From Symbiodinium natans (taxonomy: Eukaryota; Sar; Dinophyceae; Suessiales; Symbiodiniaceae): a DNA stretch of 64,000 bases. The notes beneath the pieces are model-generated. The model was not told the DNA's origin and made no database searches. It worked only from the letters and a program-made list of their open reading frames with translations. The translations under genes were made by a program, and so were the position numbers. Positions 42,963 to 51,727 of this stretch are shown here, in pieces. The stretch's first letter is position 1. The number at the start of each line of letters is the position of its first letter. The stretch covers positions 1 through 64,000 of the forward strand of contig CAJNDS010002508.1 of assembly GCA_905221605.1 (NCBI GenBank), written 5' to 3'.

Positions 42963-43106
42963 GGGGTCTAGGGTCTAGGGTCTAGGGTCTAGGGTTTAGG
43001 GTCTAGGGTCTAGGGTCTAGGGTCTAGGGTCTAGGGTCTAGGGTTTAGGGTTTAGGGTTTAGGGTTTAGGGTTTAGGGTTTAGGGTTTAGGGTTTAGGGT
43101 TTAGGG
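42963..43106. repeat. TCTAGGG then TTTAGGG composite array
   Basis: About ten TCTAGGG units pass directly into about ten TTTAGGG units, so two heptamer types are each locally homogenised. Confidence 0.9.
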
Positions 43107-43206
43107 TTTAGGGGTTTGAGGGTTTGAGGGTTTAGGGTTTAGGGGTTTGAGGGTTTGAGGGTTTGAGGGTTTGAGGGTTTGAGGGTTTGAGGGTTTGAGG
43201 GTTAGG
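43107..43206. repeat. TTTGAGGG octamer array
   Basis: Ten GGTTTGAG-type octamers continue from the preceding heptamer array. The period has changed from 7 to 8. Confidence 0.88.
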
Positions 43207-43609
43207 GTTTAGGGTTTCAGGGGCCTCTGCATCCCACAAGCCACATTAACTTCTTGGGTCGGCAAGGCTGTGTTCTTATCTGAAAAAAACTACAGACTAC
43301 CTATGCAACACCTTCTTGCTCACACCCTAAACCCTAAACCCTAAACCCTAATTAAACCCTAAACCCTACACCCTAAACCATCTAAAGCTGGGAGGTGGGG
43401 TGGTAGTGCTGAGTAGATGCCCTGGGAGGGTCTTCAGTTGAAGTATCCGTGCCGATACCCGTACCATCACCACTACACAACAACTTAGTTGTCCAGTAAC
43501 CGCGGGGAATTCAAGGTTAACCTTTGGGGTTATAAAGGGATTACCCCACAAAGGTGAAAGGTTACCTACTCTACTACTACACAACAAACAGAGAGACCTC
43601 TTTCAAGGC

Positions 43610-43654
43610 CTCCTGCTGCATCTTCGCGGAGTGTTGCTGGTACTTCTCCCTCTC
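43610..43654 (-). CDS. Minus-strand coiled-coil exon
   Basis: After ATATGCACAG|G the 15 codons read EREKYQQHSAKMQQE, ending GAG|GCCTTG. A GT donor 12 bases later (AAAGAG|GTCTCT) would add ALKE and keep phase. Confidence 0.7.
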
Positions 43655-43659
43655 CTGTG

Positions 43660-45010
43660 CATATTCAAAGAGAAGCAAGCCCCTGAACCCTAAGCCCTAA
43701 GCCCTAAACCCAGAATTGCTTCTAAGAAGCCCCCCAAAACCCTTGAAGCCCTTGAAGTCTCCAACGCCCTTTGCTTCAGAAGCCGATTTGAAGAGGCCAA
43801 TAAATAAGTACAAAGGGAGAAGAGTGCTGATCAGAGCTGGGGAACAAGTTTGGTGCTTGGGGTTTAGGGTTGAGCCAGGGTTTAGAGTACTAGGGTTAGG
43901 GTTTCGCGTTCTACTTTTCCGGAGAGGTTGACGTGCTTGAGGGTGAGTTCGAGCGGAGGGGCGTTGCAGCTAGGGTCTAGGGCTTAGGGTTGCTAGATTT
44001 AACCCTGAACCCTAAACCCTAAACCCTAAACCCTAAGTTTACGGTTTAGGGTTTAGAGGGTCTAGGGCAGTTTAGGGATGCTGGGTTTTGCGTCGTGGGC
44101 TTTAGGGTCTGAGGTTGGCTAGGCGTAGGATTGTTGGGTTTTATAGGGTTTAGGGTTTAGGGTTTAGGGTTTATGGATTCTGTTGGGCTCTTGTGTTGCT
44201 GCGGGTGGGTCTATCGTGCTGTCCCTGTCATGCTTTTCGGTTTATGAAGGGTTTAGGGCTGCGGCCGTTTTGAATTTAGGGTTTCGAGGGGTGTAGAGAG
44301 ATCCATGAGCTACGAAACTCTGAAGAACGAGTCACTCAGTGTGTGCGCTGATACTCCCCCACGCAAACGCGAAGCTCTAGTCTTTGGAGACTTTCAGGGA
44401 GCCGTCAACCCTAAACCGTAAGGTCTAGGGTTTGGGGTTTACTTGTTTTCTGTTTCAGGGTTTAGGGTTTAGGGCCCAGGGACCAAACACACAGCAGGCC
44501 TGAACCATTCGCCAGTTGACGAAAACTTGCTGTAAGGGCTCCTGTCAGCGATGTCTCCACTCATCTCTCAGCACTACATGCCCCAAAGCCCTGTAAGCCA
44601 CAACGCCCCTAAACCCCGAAAGCCCGGCTTAGACCCTAAACCCTCCACCTGTTCTTTCAACCCCGAAGCCCCAAACCCAAGACCTTCAACCCCCAAAGCA
44701 AAGTCCAAGAGTCCACAGCCCAAGAAGCCTGGAAAGGCGAACTTGAAGACCCAAACGGCTTATTTAGGGCTACCCTTACACCTTAAAACATCTAGGCCGA
44801 AAAGCCCAACAAGCTGCAACAACAACTCAACCCTCAACCCGCAATCCTACCCCTGACATCCTAGCCCAACCCGACAAACCAAGGCCTGAGGTCGAACCCT
44901 CAAAGCCTAAACCCTTGAAATCGAAGAGCCTAAACCCCTAAACCACCCCAAGACTCTCACTGCCTAACACCCCCAAGCCTATGAGCCCAAACCCTTAAGA
45001 CCCTCCGCTC
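43660..45010. other. Repeat-rich stretch without a confident exon
   Basis: This stretch contains degenerate CCCTAAA/TTTAGGG blocks, a plus-strand frame MSYETLKNESLSVCADTPPR near 44308 and a minus-strand frame NAPPLELTLKHVNLSGKVER near 43920. Neither has clear splice sites. Confidence 0.4.
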
Positions 45011-45020
45011 TCGACTCCGC

Positions 45021-45085
45021 CCTCCTTCATACGGCGGCGGATGAGGAGTGCGGAGGAGTGGATGGCGAACTGTGAGAGTTGCTCC
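45021..45085 (-). CDS. Minus-strand exon
   Basis: After GGAGACTCAG|G it reads EQLSQFAIHSSALLIRRRMK then E plus one base, with a GC donor GGAGG|GCGGAG. CCCTAAGCC precedes the acceptor. Confidence 0.5.
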
Positions 45086-45557
45086 CTGAGTCTCCGGCTT
45101 AGGGTTTAGGGTTTAGGGTTTAGGGTTTAGGGCTTAGGGTTTAGGCTTTAGGGTTTAGGGTTAGGCAGCCTGGTAAGTTGAGGGAGGCTTCGTAACAGCA
45201 ACCATCCTGTAATATGGGCACCCTGGATACTTTACAAGGGAACCCAGAACCAAACATAGGGGCAAAGGGCACCACTGGGCTCTCAAGAACTTCAGCTCTA
45301 GGGCTTCAAGAGCTGAAGGAGCTAAGAGTGGGGAGCTCTCATGGTTTATCAGACATGCGTTTCCGCATGTTCTGTGTGCTTTGTCTTGGAAGGGCTGCTG
45401 CACTACAATTAGCTCACTCTGGGGCGTCGGCACAGTCTTCTTCTCCTTCTGCTTGACCTCCTGGGCAGCCTGGCCAAGGATTTGGAAGCACTGTTGATGT
45501 AGTTTTGGGTGGGGTTTTCGAAGCTGTAATGGGGCGAGGATACTTGATACTTTCTGC

Positions 45558-45658
45558 TTGGGATGTTCCCTTTATACTAACACTCCTTAATCGGGATTAT
45601 GATAGGGGGGGACCATCATCCCTACTAAGGACTGCTAGTATAAGGGGAAACATCCCAA
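45558..45658. mobile_element. hAT-like MITE with 8-bp target duplication
   Basis: The ends are TTGGGATGTTCCC and AAACATCCCAA. CTTTCTGC flanks both sides exactly (45550-45557 and 45659-45666). The inner arms are CTCCTTAATCGGGAT and ATCCCTACTAAGGACTG. Confidence 0.85.
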
Positions 45659-45685
45659 CTTTCTGCACCTTAAAGCAGAAAGGGC

Positions 45686-45761
45686 CTCCTGGCGAATCTG
45701 GTCCATCTCTCCGTGGTAGTTGCGGTGGCTTCGCATGTTCTTCACCACCGCTTGCCATTGC
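45686..45761 (-). CDS. Minus-strand exon with W motif
   Basis: After AAGCTCAAG|G it reads QWQAVVKNMRSHRNYHGEMD then QIRQE, ending at the GC donor GAG|GCCCTT. A MITE lies just 20 bases beyond the donor, in the next intron. Confidence 0.65.
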
Positions 45762-45787
45762 CTTGAGCTTTGGTGAAGCCCAAATTA

Positions 45788-45825
45788 AGAGGGGGTACTA
45801 TAATCCCTACTAAGGGCTGCTAAGT
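45788..45825. mobile_element. hAT-like MITE fragment
   Basis: AGGGGGTACTATAATCCCTA and CTAAGGGCTGCTAAG match the inner right arm of the family. Both termini are missing. Confidence 0.5.
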
Positions 45826-45871
45826 CCTATTTGCCTGAAAGAGCCCTCTTGGCCTTGAAACGAAAAGCCAC

Positions 45872-45917
45872 CTGCAGGAACCAAGGGGCTCCTCCCACTT
45901 AGCGATCATGGTCCAGA
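45872..45917 (-). CDS. Candidate minus-strand exon with W motif
   Basis: The frame LLWTMIAKWEEPLGSC ends at a plausible donor, TGCAG|GTGGCT. I-A-K-W-E is repeat-like. The acceptor is unclear. Confidence 0.35.
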
Positions 45918-45933
45918 GAAGCCCCAAACAAAC

Positions 45934-46053
45934 CCTAAACCCTAAACCCTAAACCCTAAACCCTAAACCCTAAACCCTAAACCCTAAACCCTAAACCCTA
46001 AACCCTAAACCCTAAACCCTAAACCCTAAACCCTAAACCCTAAACCCTAAACC
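45934..46053. repeat. CCCTAAA array
   Basis: About 16-17 perfect units. On the coding strand this TTTAGGG run begins the intron after exon 46053-46094. Confidence 0.94.
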
Positions 46054-46094
46054 CCGAAAAAGAGTCACAGCGCCGCTTTTCCTCTGAAGTCAGC
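46053..46094 (-). CDS. Minus-strand exon with telomere donor
   Basis: After GGACACAG|G it reads LTSEEKRRCDSFS plus two bases and ends TCGGG|GTTTAGGG. The donor is the first unit of a 16-unit telomeric array. Confidence 0.45.
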
Positions 46095-46447
46095 CTGTGT
46101 CCGCCTGTGAGCATTTCACAACTTCTAGGGTACCCCTTGCACAGGATCCCCCCCCTCCCCATCAACCCTGACGCTACACCCCCTAAACCCTAAACCCTAA
46201 ATAAACCCCCTAAACCCCCTAAATACACCCTAAACCCTAAACCCTAAACCCTAAACCCCCTAAACCCTGAACTCCCTAAACCCTGTTTGGGACTTCTCTA
46301 GAGTCAAAGGCGCACGAGCATGTCCCGGAGGTAGGACTCTCGACCTCAGCTGTCTGAGAAGAAGCCGTTTCAATCGAATCTCGGGGATGCTAAGCCCTAG
46401 GTCCTGCAATCCTAAAACCTTGCCAAAGCTTCGGATTCCAGGGCCCC

Positions 46448-46542
46448 GAAACCCTAAACCCTAAACCCTAAACCCTAAACCCTAAACCCTAAACCCTAAA
46501 CCCTAAACCCTAAACCCTAAACCCTAAACCCTAAACCCTGAA
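46448..46542. repeat. CCCTAAA array
   Basis: About 13 perfect units adjoining the donor of exon 46551-46615. Confidence 0.93.
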
Positions 46543-46550
46543 CCCGAAAC

Positions 46551-46615
46551 CGGATCTGAGCCCTGCGCCAACTTGCTCCAGCTCTGAATGCATGCGCTCT
46601 CCCAGTGCGTTGTGC
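46551..46615 (-). CDS. Minus-strand exon with telomere-type donor
   Basis: After CCGCCAAG|G it reads HNALGERMHSELEQVGAGLR then S plus one base, ending TCCG|GTTTCGGG. The donor is a mutated heptamer. Confidence 0.55.
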
Positions 46616-47008
46616 CTTGGCGGTTTAGGGTTTAGGGTTCGGGGTTTGGGGTTTGGGGTCTCGGGTGTAGGGTGCAGGGTTTACAGGGCATATAGGGCCG
46701 AAGGTAAACCCAAAACCCTAAACCCAAAACCCTAAACCCCAAACCCTAAACCCTTAACCCCAAACCCGAAACCCTAAACCCTTAACCCTAAACCAAACCG
46801 GTTTTGGGGCTTAGGCCTCAGTTAGGACTTCGAGGTGGAGAGGCGAGGGCTGGGCCAGGGGCCTAGACTCGCACACCCGGAGCCCAACAACCCCTGGGGT
46901 CCTTTATACGGGTCCCTCCTGTCGTCCCTTGACTGACCACTCCGAACCCCAGGGCCCCATAACCTTGAAGCAAGCTCTCAACTCCAAGCAGCAGCAGGAA
47001 GTGAGGAC

Positions 47009-47048
47009 CCGACTCTTCTGCAGCTTCGCGGCGGATCTGCTGAATCTC
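47009..47048 (-). CDS. Minus-strand coiled-coil exon
   Basis: After GGGGGAGCAG|G the codons read EIQQIRREAAEES plus one base, and the donor is TCGG|GTCCTC. The coding-strand pyrimidine tract is weak here. The opposite frame is also open but leucine/proline-rich. Confidence 0.58.
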
Positions 47049-47241
47049 CTGCTCCCCCCTCTTCCTCCCCCTTCTCCCTGCTTAGGGCTGAGGAGTTTCG
47101 GCGTATTGGAGTCCCAAACCCTGAACCCCAAAACCCAAACCCTCAACCCGGATTCTGGGTTCAAGTGAGGTTTAAGGGACTGTGCAGGTCATGTGCGGCT
47201 CGGGATCGGGTGTGTGCAGGGTTTTGGTTTTGGGGTGTAGA

Positions 47242-47344
47242 TTGGGATGTTCGCCCTTATACAAAAACAGTCCTTAATAGGGAGTATATCAGGGGCCACT
47301 ATAGTCCCTATTGAGGACTGTGTATGAGGGTGAATATATCCCAA
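47242..47344. mobile_element. hAT-like MITE with exact 8-bp target duplication
   Basis: TTGGGATGTTCGCCCTTATA on the left and GGGTGAATATATCCCAA on the right are flanked by GGTGTAGA on both sides (47234-47241, 47345-47352). Confidence 0.85.
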
Positions 47345-47599
47345 GGTGTAGAAATGTTGGAATTTAGGATTCAGGGTTTCGGGGTGTCGGCTTTTTAGGG
47401 TTCAGGGCTATGGCTTGCGGCGTTGAAAACACCAAAAAATTTAAGCATTTATGCGCGCGTTGTGGTCTCCAGCAAGGGATGAGTGAGGCCCCGCAAACCT
47501 CCGAACAGCCTGAGCCCCAACCTAGAACCCTACTAGAAGCCCTTAAAGACCAAACCCTCAAGCCTTGAAGCCCTGAACCAATAAACCCAACCCACCTAA

Positions 47600-47755
47600 G
47601 CCCAACCCTAAACCCTAAACCCTAAACCCTAAACCCTAAACCCTAAACCCTAAACCCTAAAAACCCTAAACCCTAAACCCTAAACCCTAAACCCTAAACC
47701 CTAAACCCTAAACCCTAAACCCTAAACCCTAAACCCTAAACCCTAAACCCCAACC
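47600..47755. repeat. Long CCCTAAA array
   Basis: About 21 units with one phase shift (TAAAAACCC near 47658), then degenerating toward exon 47830. Confidence 0.93.
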
Positions 47756-47829
47756 CTAAACCTTAAACCCTAAACACTAAACCCTAATCCTAAACCCTAG
47801 ACCCTAACCCTAAGCCGATATCCAAACAC

Positions 47830-47899
47830 CGCACTCCGGGTCCTTTCGGTGAGCCCGATCCTTGCGATCTTGCTTCTTCTCCAGCCGATGAAGAAGCAC
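47830..47899 (-). CDS. Minus-strand basic exon
   Basis: After CTAAATCCAG|G it reads VLLHRLEKKQDRKDRAHRKD then PEC plus one base, ending TGCG|GTGTTT. It is extremely charged, and AAG/GAG/CGC codons fix the strand. Confidence 0.66.
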
Positions 47900-47973
47900 C
47901 TGGATTTAGAAAGAAACCGCCCTTACCCCCCTTACAAGATTTAAGGGCATATGGAGGTTACGATCTTTGGGGG

Positions 47974-48070
47974 CACCTTATTGGGGTCCTGATTAATAGG
48001 GGCATCCCACTGCTTGGGTCTATATTTGCGGTCCCTTATTTTCTTAAACCCATGTAAACCCCCCATATCC
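47974..48070 (+). mobile_element. Short element, family 2
   Basis: CACCTTATTGGGGTCCTGAT, TTGGGTCTATATTTGCGG and TAAACCCCCCATATCC align with 34187-34270. Confidence 0.6.
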
Positions 48071-48896
48071 GTAGCATCGTGTAGAAAAGTTAGAGCTCTT
48101 AAGGCATTCTGACGCTGCAAGCCGCCCAAACGCCCTCAACCTCCTCCCCAAGGTTTAACATGTGGGCTTCAGGATCCCATCCCAAAGGGGAGCCTCCAGC
48201 AACCGTGGCTGAGGGAACAATGAACGTCTTAGGGCTTGATAGGGTTTAGGGTTTAGGATTTAGGGTTTAGGGTTTAGGGCCTGAAGTGTCCACCTCAAGA
48301 TCCCCTAGTGAGCCCTGCCTGAACCCGGGAACTCCCTAAGCCATGGCAAACCAAAGGCGCCCAAAACCAAAAACTCCTGAAGTCCTAAACAAAACACAAA
48401 CAGGGGGGGGGGGGTGGTATTTCATGAACGGGGGAAGCGATTAAACCCTAAATCCTACAAACCCTGAACCCTGAACCCTAAATCAGGCTCCAGGAGCAGG
48501 GTCTTGCCGGAAGCGCTGTGTGATTGTGCTGAGGGTTGTGGGTTTAGGGCGTTCAGGGCGTTGGGCTTCGATGGCCGAAGGCACCTGGTGTAGCCATGCC
48601 AGCCAGATGTCCTAGGAACCCAGCGATTCTCTTGGGAGTTCGGGGTGCAATTCCGGTTTGGGGCTTAAACCCTCATTAAGGTAAGCCGAAACCCCAAACC
48701 AGGACACCGAAACCCCTAAGCCTAAACACCGAAGCTGTCCACAAATCGGTTTGTCATATTCTGCTGAAGCAATGCACATGGACACCTCACAACGGAAGGG
48801 AGGGTCTGCATCTTTAGGGCATGACCACCTACAAGGAAAGGCAAGGTGGCACAGCAGCGCGTCGTGAAAATCAGTTTACTTTCCCAACCCAAACTA

Positions 48897-48953
48897 CGCT
48901 TTATCGTTAAGCTCCCCATGTCTGGCACGCCTTATCCACTGTTTGATGAGTCT
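48897..48953 (-). CDS. Candidate minus-strand exon with W motif
   Basis: The frame RLIKQWIRRARHGELNDKA follows AACTAAAG and ends at a TAG at 48894. I-K-Q-W-I-R is repeat-like. A GC donor at ATAAG|GCGTGC is possible. Confidence 0.35.
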
Positions 48954-49514
48954 CTTTAGTTTGAGAGTTTAGGGTTTAGGGTTTAGGGCTTAGGGGTTAG
49001 GGTTTAGGGTTTCTCTAAACACCAAAACCTCTTGTTGGGCGCTTGCGCCCGTAAGCTGGTCCAAACTTCATGTGGTACCTCGAGGATCAAGCGAACCCTG
49101 AAATTGGGGTCAAAAGCCCTGTAACACCATGAAACCATAAACCCTAAACCCTGTAACACCTTTAAGCCATGTGAACCATCAACTCGGCTGAACGATTCGT
49201 GTGGTCCCCAAGGGAGGTCTTCGGCTGGCAGGACTCCCAACTCCCTAAACCCTAACACCTAAACCCCTAAATCACCAAACGCCCAAATCCTAAACCCTAC
49301 CTGGGATCCTATTTACCTACAGTTTTATGGGTTATACTTACTAACTAAGGAACAGGTCCGTAGGTATAGAGTCCCGGGTTAACCCCCTGACCCTTGACCG
49401 TTTTCTACATCTGAGCCCTTTGGGATACCTGGTCTTGTCCATACAAACGTAGCCCCCCCAAACAGGCCCCCATCCAACCCCTCGATTTTCCTACCTCGGT
49501 CCCCTCCTTAAGAA

Positions 49515-49617
49515 CTTAGTTGCTGAGTTCACAAGCCCCCAAAAAGTGTACACTTTCAGTTCTATAGGGGATTATAGAAGCCCAAAAAGTGTAAAGTGCA
49601 CTCACTCAGCTACTAAG
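49515..49617. mobile_element. Short inverted-repeat element
   Basis: CTTAGTTGCTGAGT on the left and ACTCAGCTACTAAG on the right are inverted with one mismatch. Two direct copies of CCCAAAAAGTGTA lie between them. It is probably a small MITE of a separate family. Confidence 0.5.
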
Positions 49618-49651
49618 AGAAGCAAAAAGGGGGCTCGTCCTTGAGGCGCAC

Positions 49652-49705
49652 GAAGGTGATCGTCTTTGAGACGTGGTGCACGACGTGGTCTTTCAGGCGC
49701 AGCGC
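49652..49705 (-). CDS. Candidate minus-strand exon
   Basis: After CCATTTTCAAG|G it reads ALRLKDHVVHHVSKTITF with donor TTC|GTGCGC. The plus frame (TKVIVFETWCTTWSFRRSAL) also looks repeat-like, so the strand depends on neighbours. Confidence 0.42.
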
Positions 49706-49815
49706 CTTGAAAATGGGAGCCGGGGGCGGGGGGTGTTTGGGGGGGATGCTTCGGACATTGGGTTTGCTTTGAGTTCAGACAGGTAATCAGAAGGACGGCC
49801 ACCCGACTACCTAGC

Positions 49816-49863
49816 CTGTCTGTTGCCCATGTTGCCCGTGGCCCACCAGCGATTTCGCGTCAT
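49816..49863 (-). CDS. Candidate minus-strand exon
   Basis: MTRNRWWATGNMGNRQ lies between CATTTCGAG and the GC donor CAG|GCTAGG. A 131-codon plus frame overlaps it. Confidence 0.38.
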
Positions 49864-50302
49864 CTCGAAATGTGCAAAGGCGGTGCACTTAGCATCAGAA
49901 CCCTTACACCCTAGCTTGAAACCCTTGAAACCCAGAAATACCAAGGGGTATGCCTTCTGGTTCAACATGGCGTCTAAGGGAAAACCTCAAGTGCCGCGCC
50001 ATACCCTGGCTCCCAAAAATCGAAGGAGGCTCTGTGAGTCCAAGCACCCCATCTTCTATCAGGGTATACCTTGGACACTTAAGGTGGTACCCTTAAGGGT
50101 TGTTGGGGGGGACCCCCTATTTAAGATCCTTAAGGTAGTCTTTAAGGGCCATATTCGGAGTATACTAAGGGGAGCCTTTACGGGTACGACCTTAGGGCTA
50201 CGAGTCTTCATCCCTTGAACCTCCGTCTTGTAGATGAGCCCGGGTAGACTTCAAGCTTGAAGGAGTTTAGGGTTTAGGGCTTAGGGTTTGGGGTTGATGT
50301 GC

Positions 50303-50326
50303 CTTGAGGTCTTTCACTTCCATCTC
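50303..50326 (-). CDS. Candidate minus-strand micro-exon
   Basis: After CACGCACAG|G the eight codons EMEVKDLK end at the GC donor AAG|GCACAT. Small, but in phase 0 with its neighbours. Confidence 0.4.
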
Positions 50327-50761
50327 CTGTGCGTGGCCACGTCCGGGTTTTAAACAATTTAGGCGTCTCGGGTTTCAGGGCTGACGGGTCTTGGGTTTCA
50401 AGGCGCAGGGGGCCCAACGCAGGGGTGGTGATACCTGACATGCATGACCTGATGCCGCATCGTGAAAACTCGAAAACTACTTCAACCCCAACCCCCTGCT
50501 CGACTTCATAGTGGCCGCCCCACAAACGCCTCACAAATGGGAATCAAGTCTTAACATGGCAATAGTGAGGTTCGTTATCATGCACTTGCAGGTAAGCTTC
50601 CTGGGCGCTGGGGAAGGTTCGTGAAAGCAAAGGAGCCGCTGACAGAACACACCTATGGAGCCCCAAGAGCCCCAAGAAGCCCCGAAAGCCCCGCTTAGAA
50701 GCCCCCACAAAGCCCTCCAAGCCCCGAAAAAACCCTAAACCCTAAACCCTAAACCCTAAAC

Positions 50762-50850
50762 CCCAGGGGTCCTTGCCCAGCTTCTGCTTCGCCTTTGCAA
50801 CCGTCAGCAGCTCGGCGGCCGTGGAGATGTTCAGGCGCTTCACGTGCGAC
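50762..50850 (-). CDS. Minus-strand exon with telomere donor, well supported
   Basis: After GTCGCCCAAG|G it reads SHVKRLNISTAAELLTVAKA then KQKLGKDPW. Twenty-seven of 29 third positions are G or C. It ends TGGG|GTTTAGGG, so the telomeric run provides the donor. Confidence 0.75.
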
Positions 50851-51143
50851 CTTGGGCGACTCTTGGGGGTTTAGGGTTTAGGGTTTAGGGTTTCGGGGTT
50901 TGGCCAATAAGGTTCATGTAGAGGGCTTCTGAACGGATTTCCTCGAGGGTTTCTAGAAGGTTTATAATTACGCACGGTTTTTGTAAGAGGGTTTATGGAG
51001 GGCTTCTAATACAAGCTTTTGTACAGGGTTTGTTGAAAAGGTTTGGGAAGTTGAGTGTTTACCTGGGTGTATGTGGTTTCTCTGAACTTCTACGTGCGAT
51101 TTGCACAGGCTGTTGAAGGTTTTGTTGGTACGATTTGCACAGT

Positions 51144-51188
51144 TGTACTATAATCCCGATTAAGGACTGCTAGTATCAGGGGGAAGGT
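51144..51188. mobile_element. hAT-like MITE fragment (right half)
   Basis: TACTATAATCCCGATTAAGG, then ACTGCTAGTATCAGGGGGAA matches the right arm. The left half is absent. Confidence 0.55.
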
Positions 51189-51289
51189 TGTTGAAGGTGT
51201 TTTGGGATTTGCATGGGCTTGAAAGGGACTTTACGGCCTGAGGGGCTCGAGTGCGTGCAGTGTCTTCAACAGCCCAGGCCTTGCAGGGC

Positions 51290-51336
51290 CTTTCGCTGGC
51301 TTTTCGAATCTTTGAGCGCTGCGTCTCAGCGTGGCC
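51290..51336. CDS. Exon-like island, strand unresolved
   Basis: The minus strand after GGTTCGAAG|G reads GHAETQRSKIRKASE with a GC donor. The plus strand after CCAGGCCTTGCAG|G reads GLSLAFRIFERCVSAWPFE. The plus acceptor is stronger, but the surrounding gene is minus. Confidence 0.35.
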
Positions 51337-51544
51337 CTTCGAACCATGTGAAGCCTAAACCCGAAACCCTAAGACCCTAAAACCCTAAAACCCTGAAACC
51401 CTAAAGCCCTAAAACCTATACCCTAAACCCTAAACACGAAACCCTGCGCGGCAATGTTGGGCCGTGGCGGCGAAAGGAGCAAGACCGTCGCCGAGCTATA
51501 GAAACTCAGGACATGCGAATATGGATGAAAACTCACTATCAACC

Positions 51545-51727
51545 TTGGGATGTTCCCCCTTATTGGGAGGGACTATACAAGGAGGGGCCCCCTAGTTATA
51601 AGTAGAGTTACAAGAGCTTTAAATTGGGTAAAAAGGATCCTAACTTAGGCTAAAGGGGGGCCCTCCTTGTACCCGGGGAGACTAGAATGCCAATTAAGGA
51701 CTTCTAGTATAAGGAGGAACATCCCAA
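51545..51727. mobile_element. hAT-like MITE interrupted by a second inverted-repeat element
   Basis: The outer ends are TTGGGATGTTCCCCC and GGAGGAACATCCCAA, flanked by TATCAACC / CATCAACC (7 of 8). Between the arms sits 51576-51671 with its own inverted ends. Confidence 0.8.
51576..51671. mobile_element. Nested inverted-repeat insertion
   Basis: TACAAGGAGGGGCCCCCTA on the left and AGGGGGGCCCTCCTTGTA on the right are near-perfect inverse copies enclosing about 60 AT-rich bases. Confidence 0.7.

Noticed and set aside
44551-44856. 101-codon plus-strand proline/lysine-rich frame
   Set aside because: Most of it reads through degenerate CCCTAAA-derived sequence, which encodes P/K/N by default.
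49823-50218. 131-codon plus-strand frame
   Set aside because: Its first part is antisense to a candidate exon and the rest covers low-complexity KVVPLRVV-type sequence with internal inverted repeats. No splice or start support.
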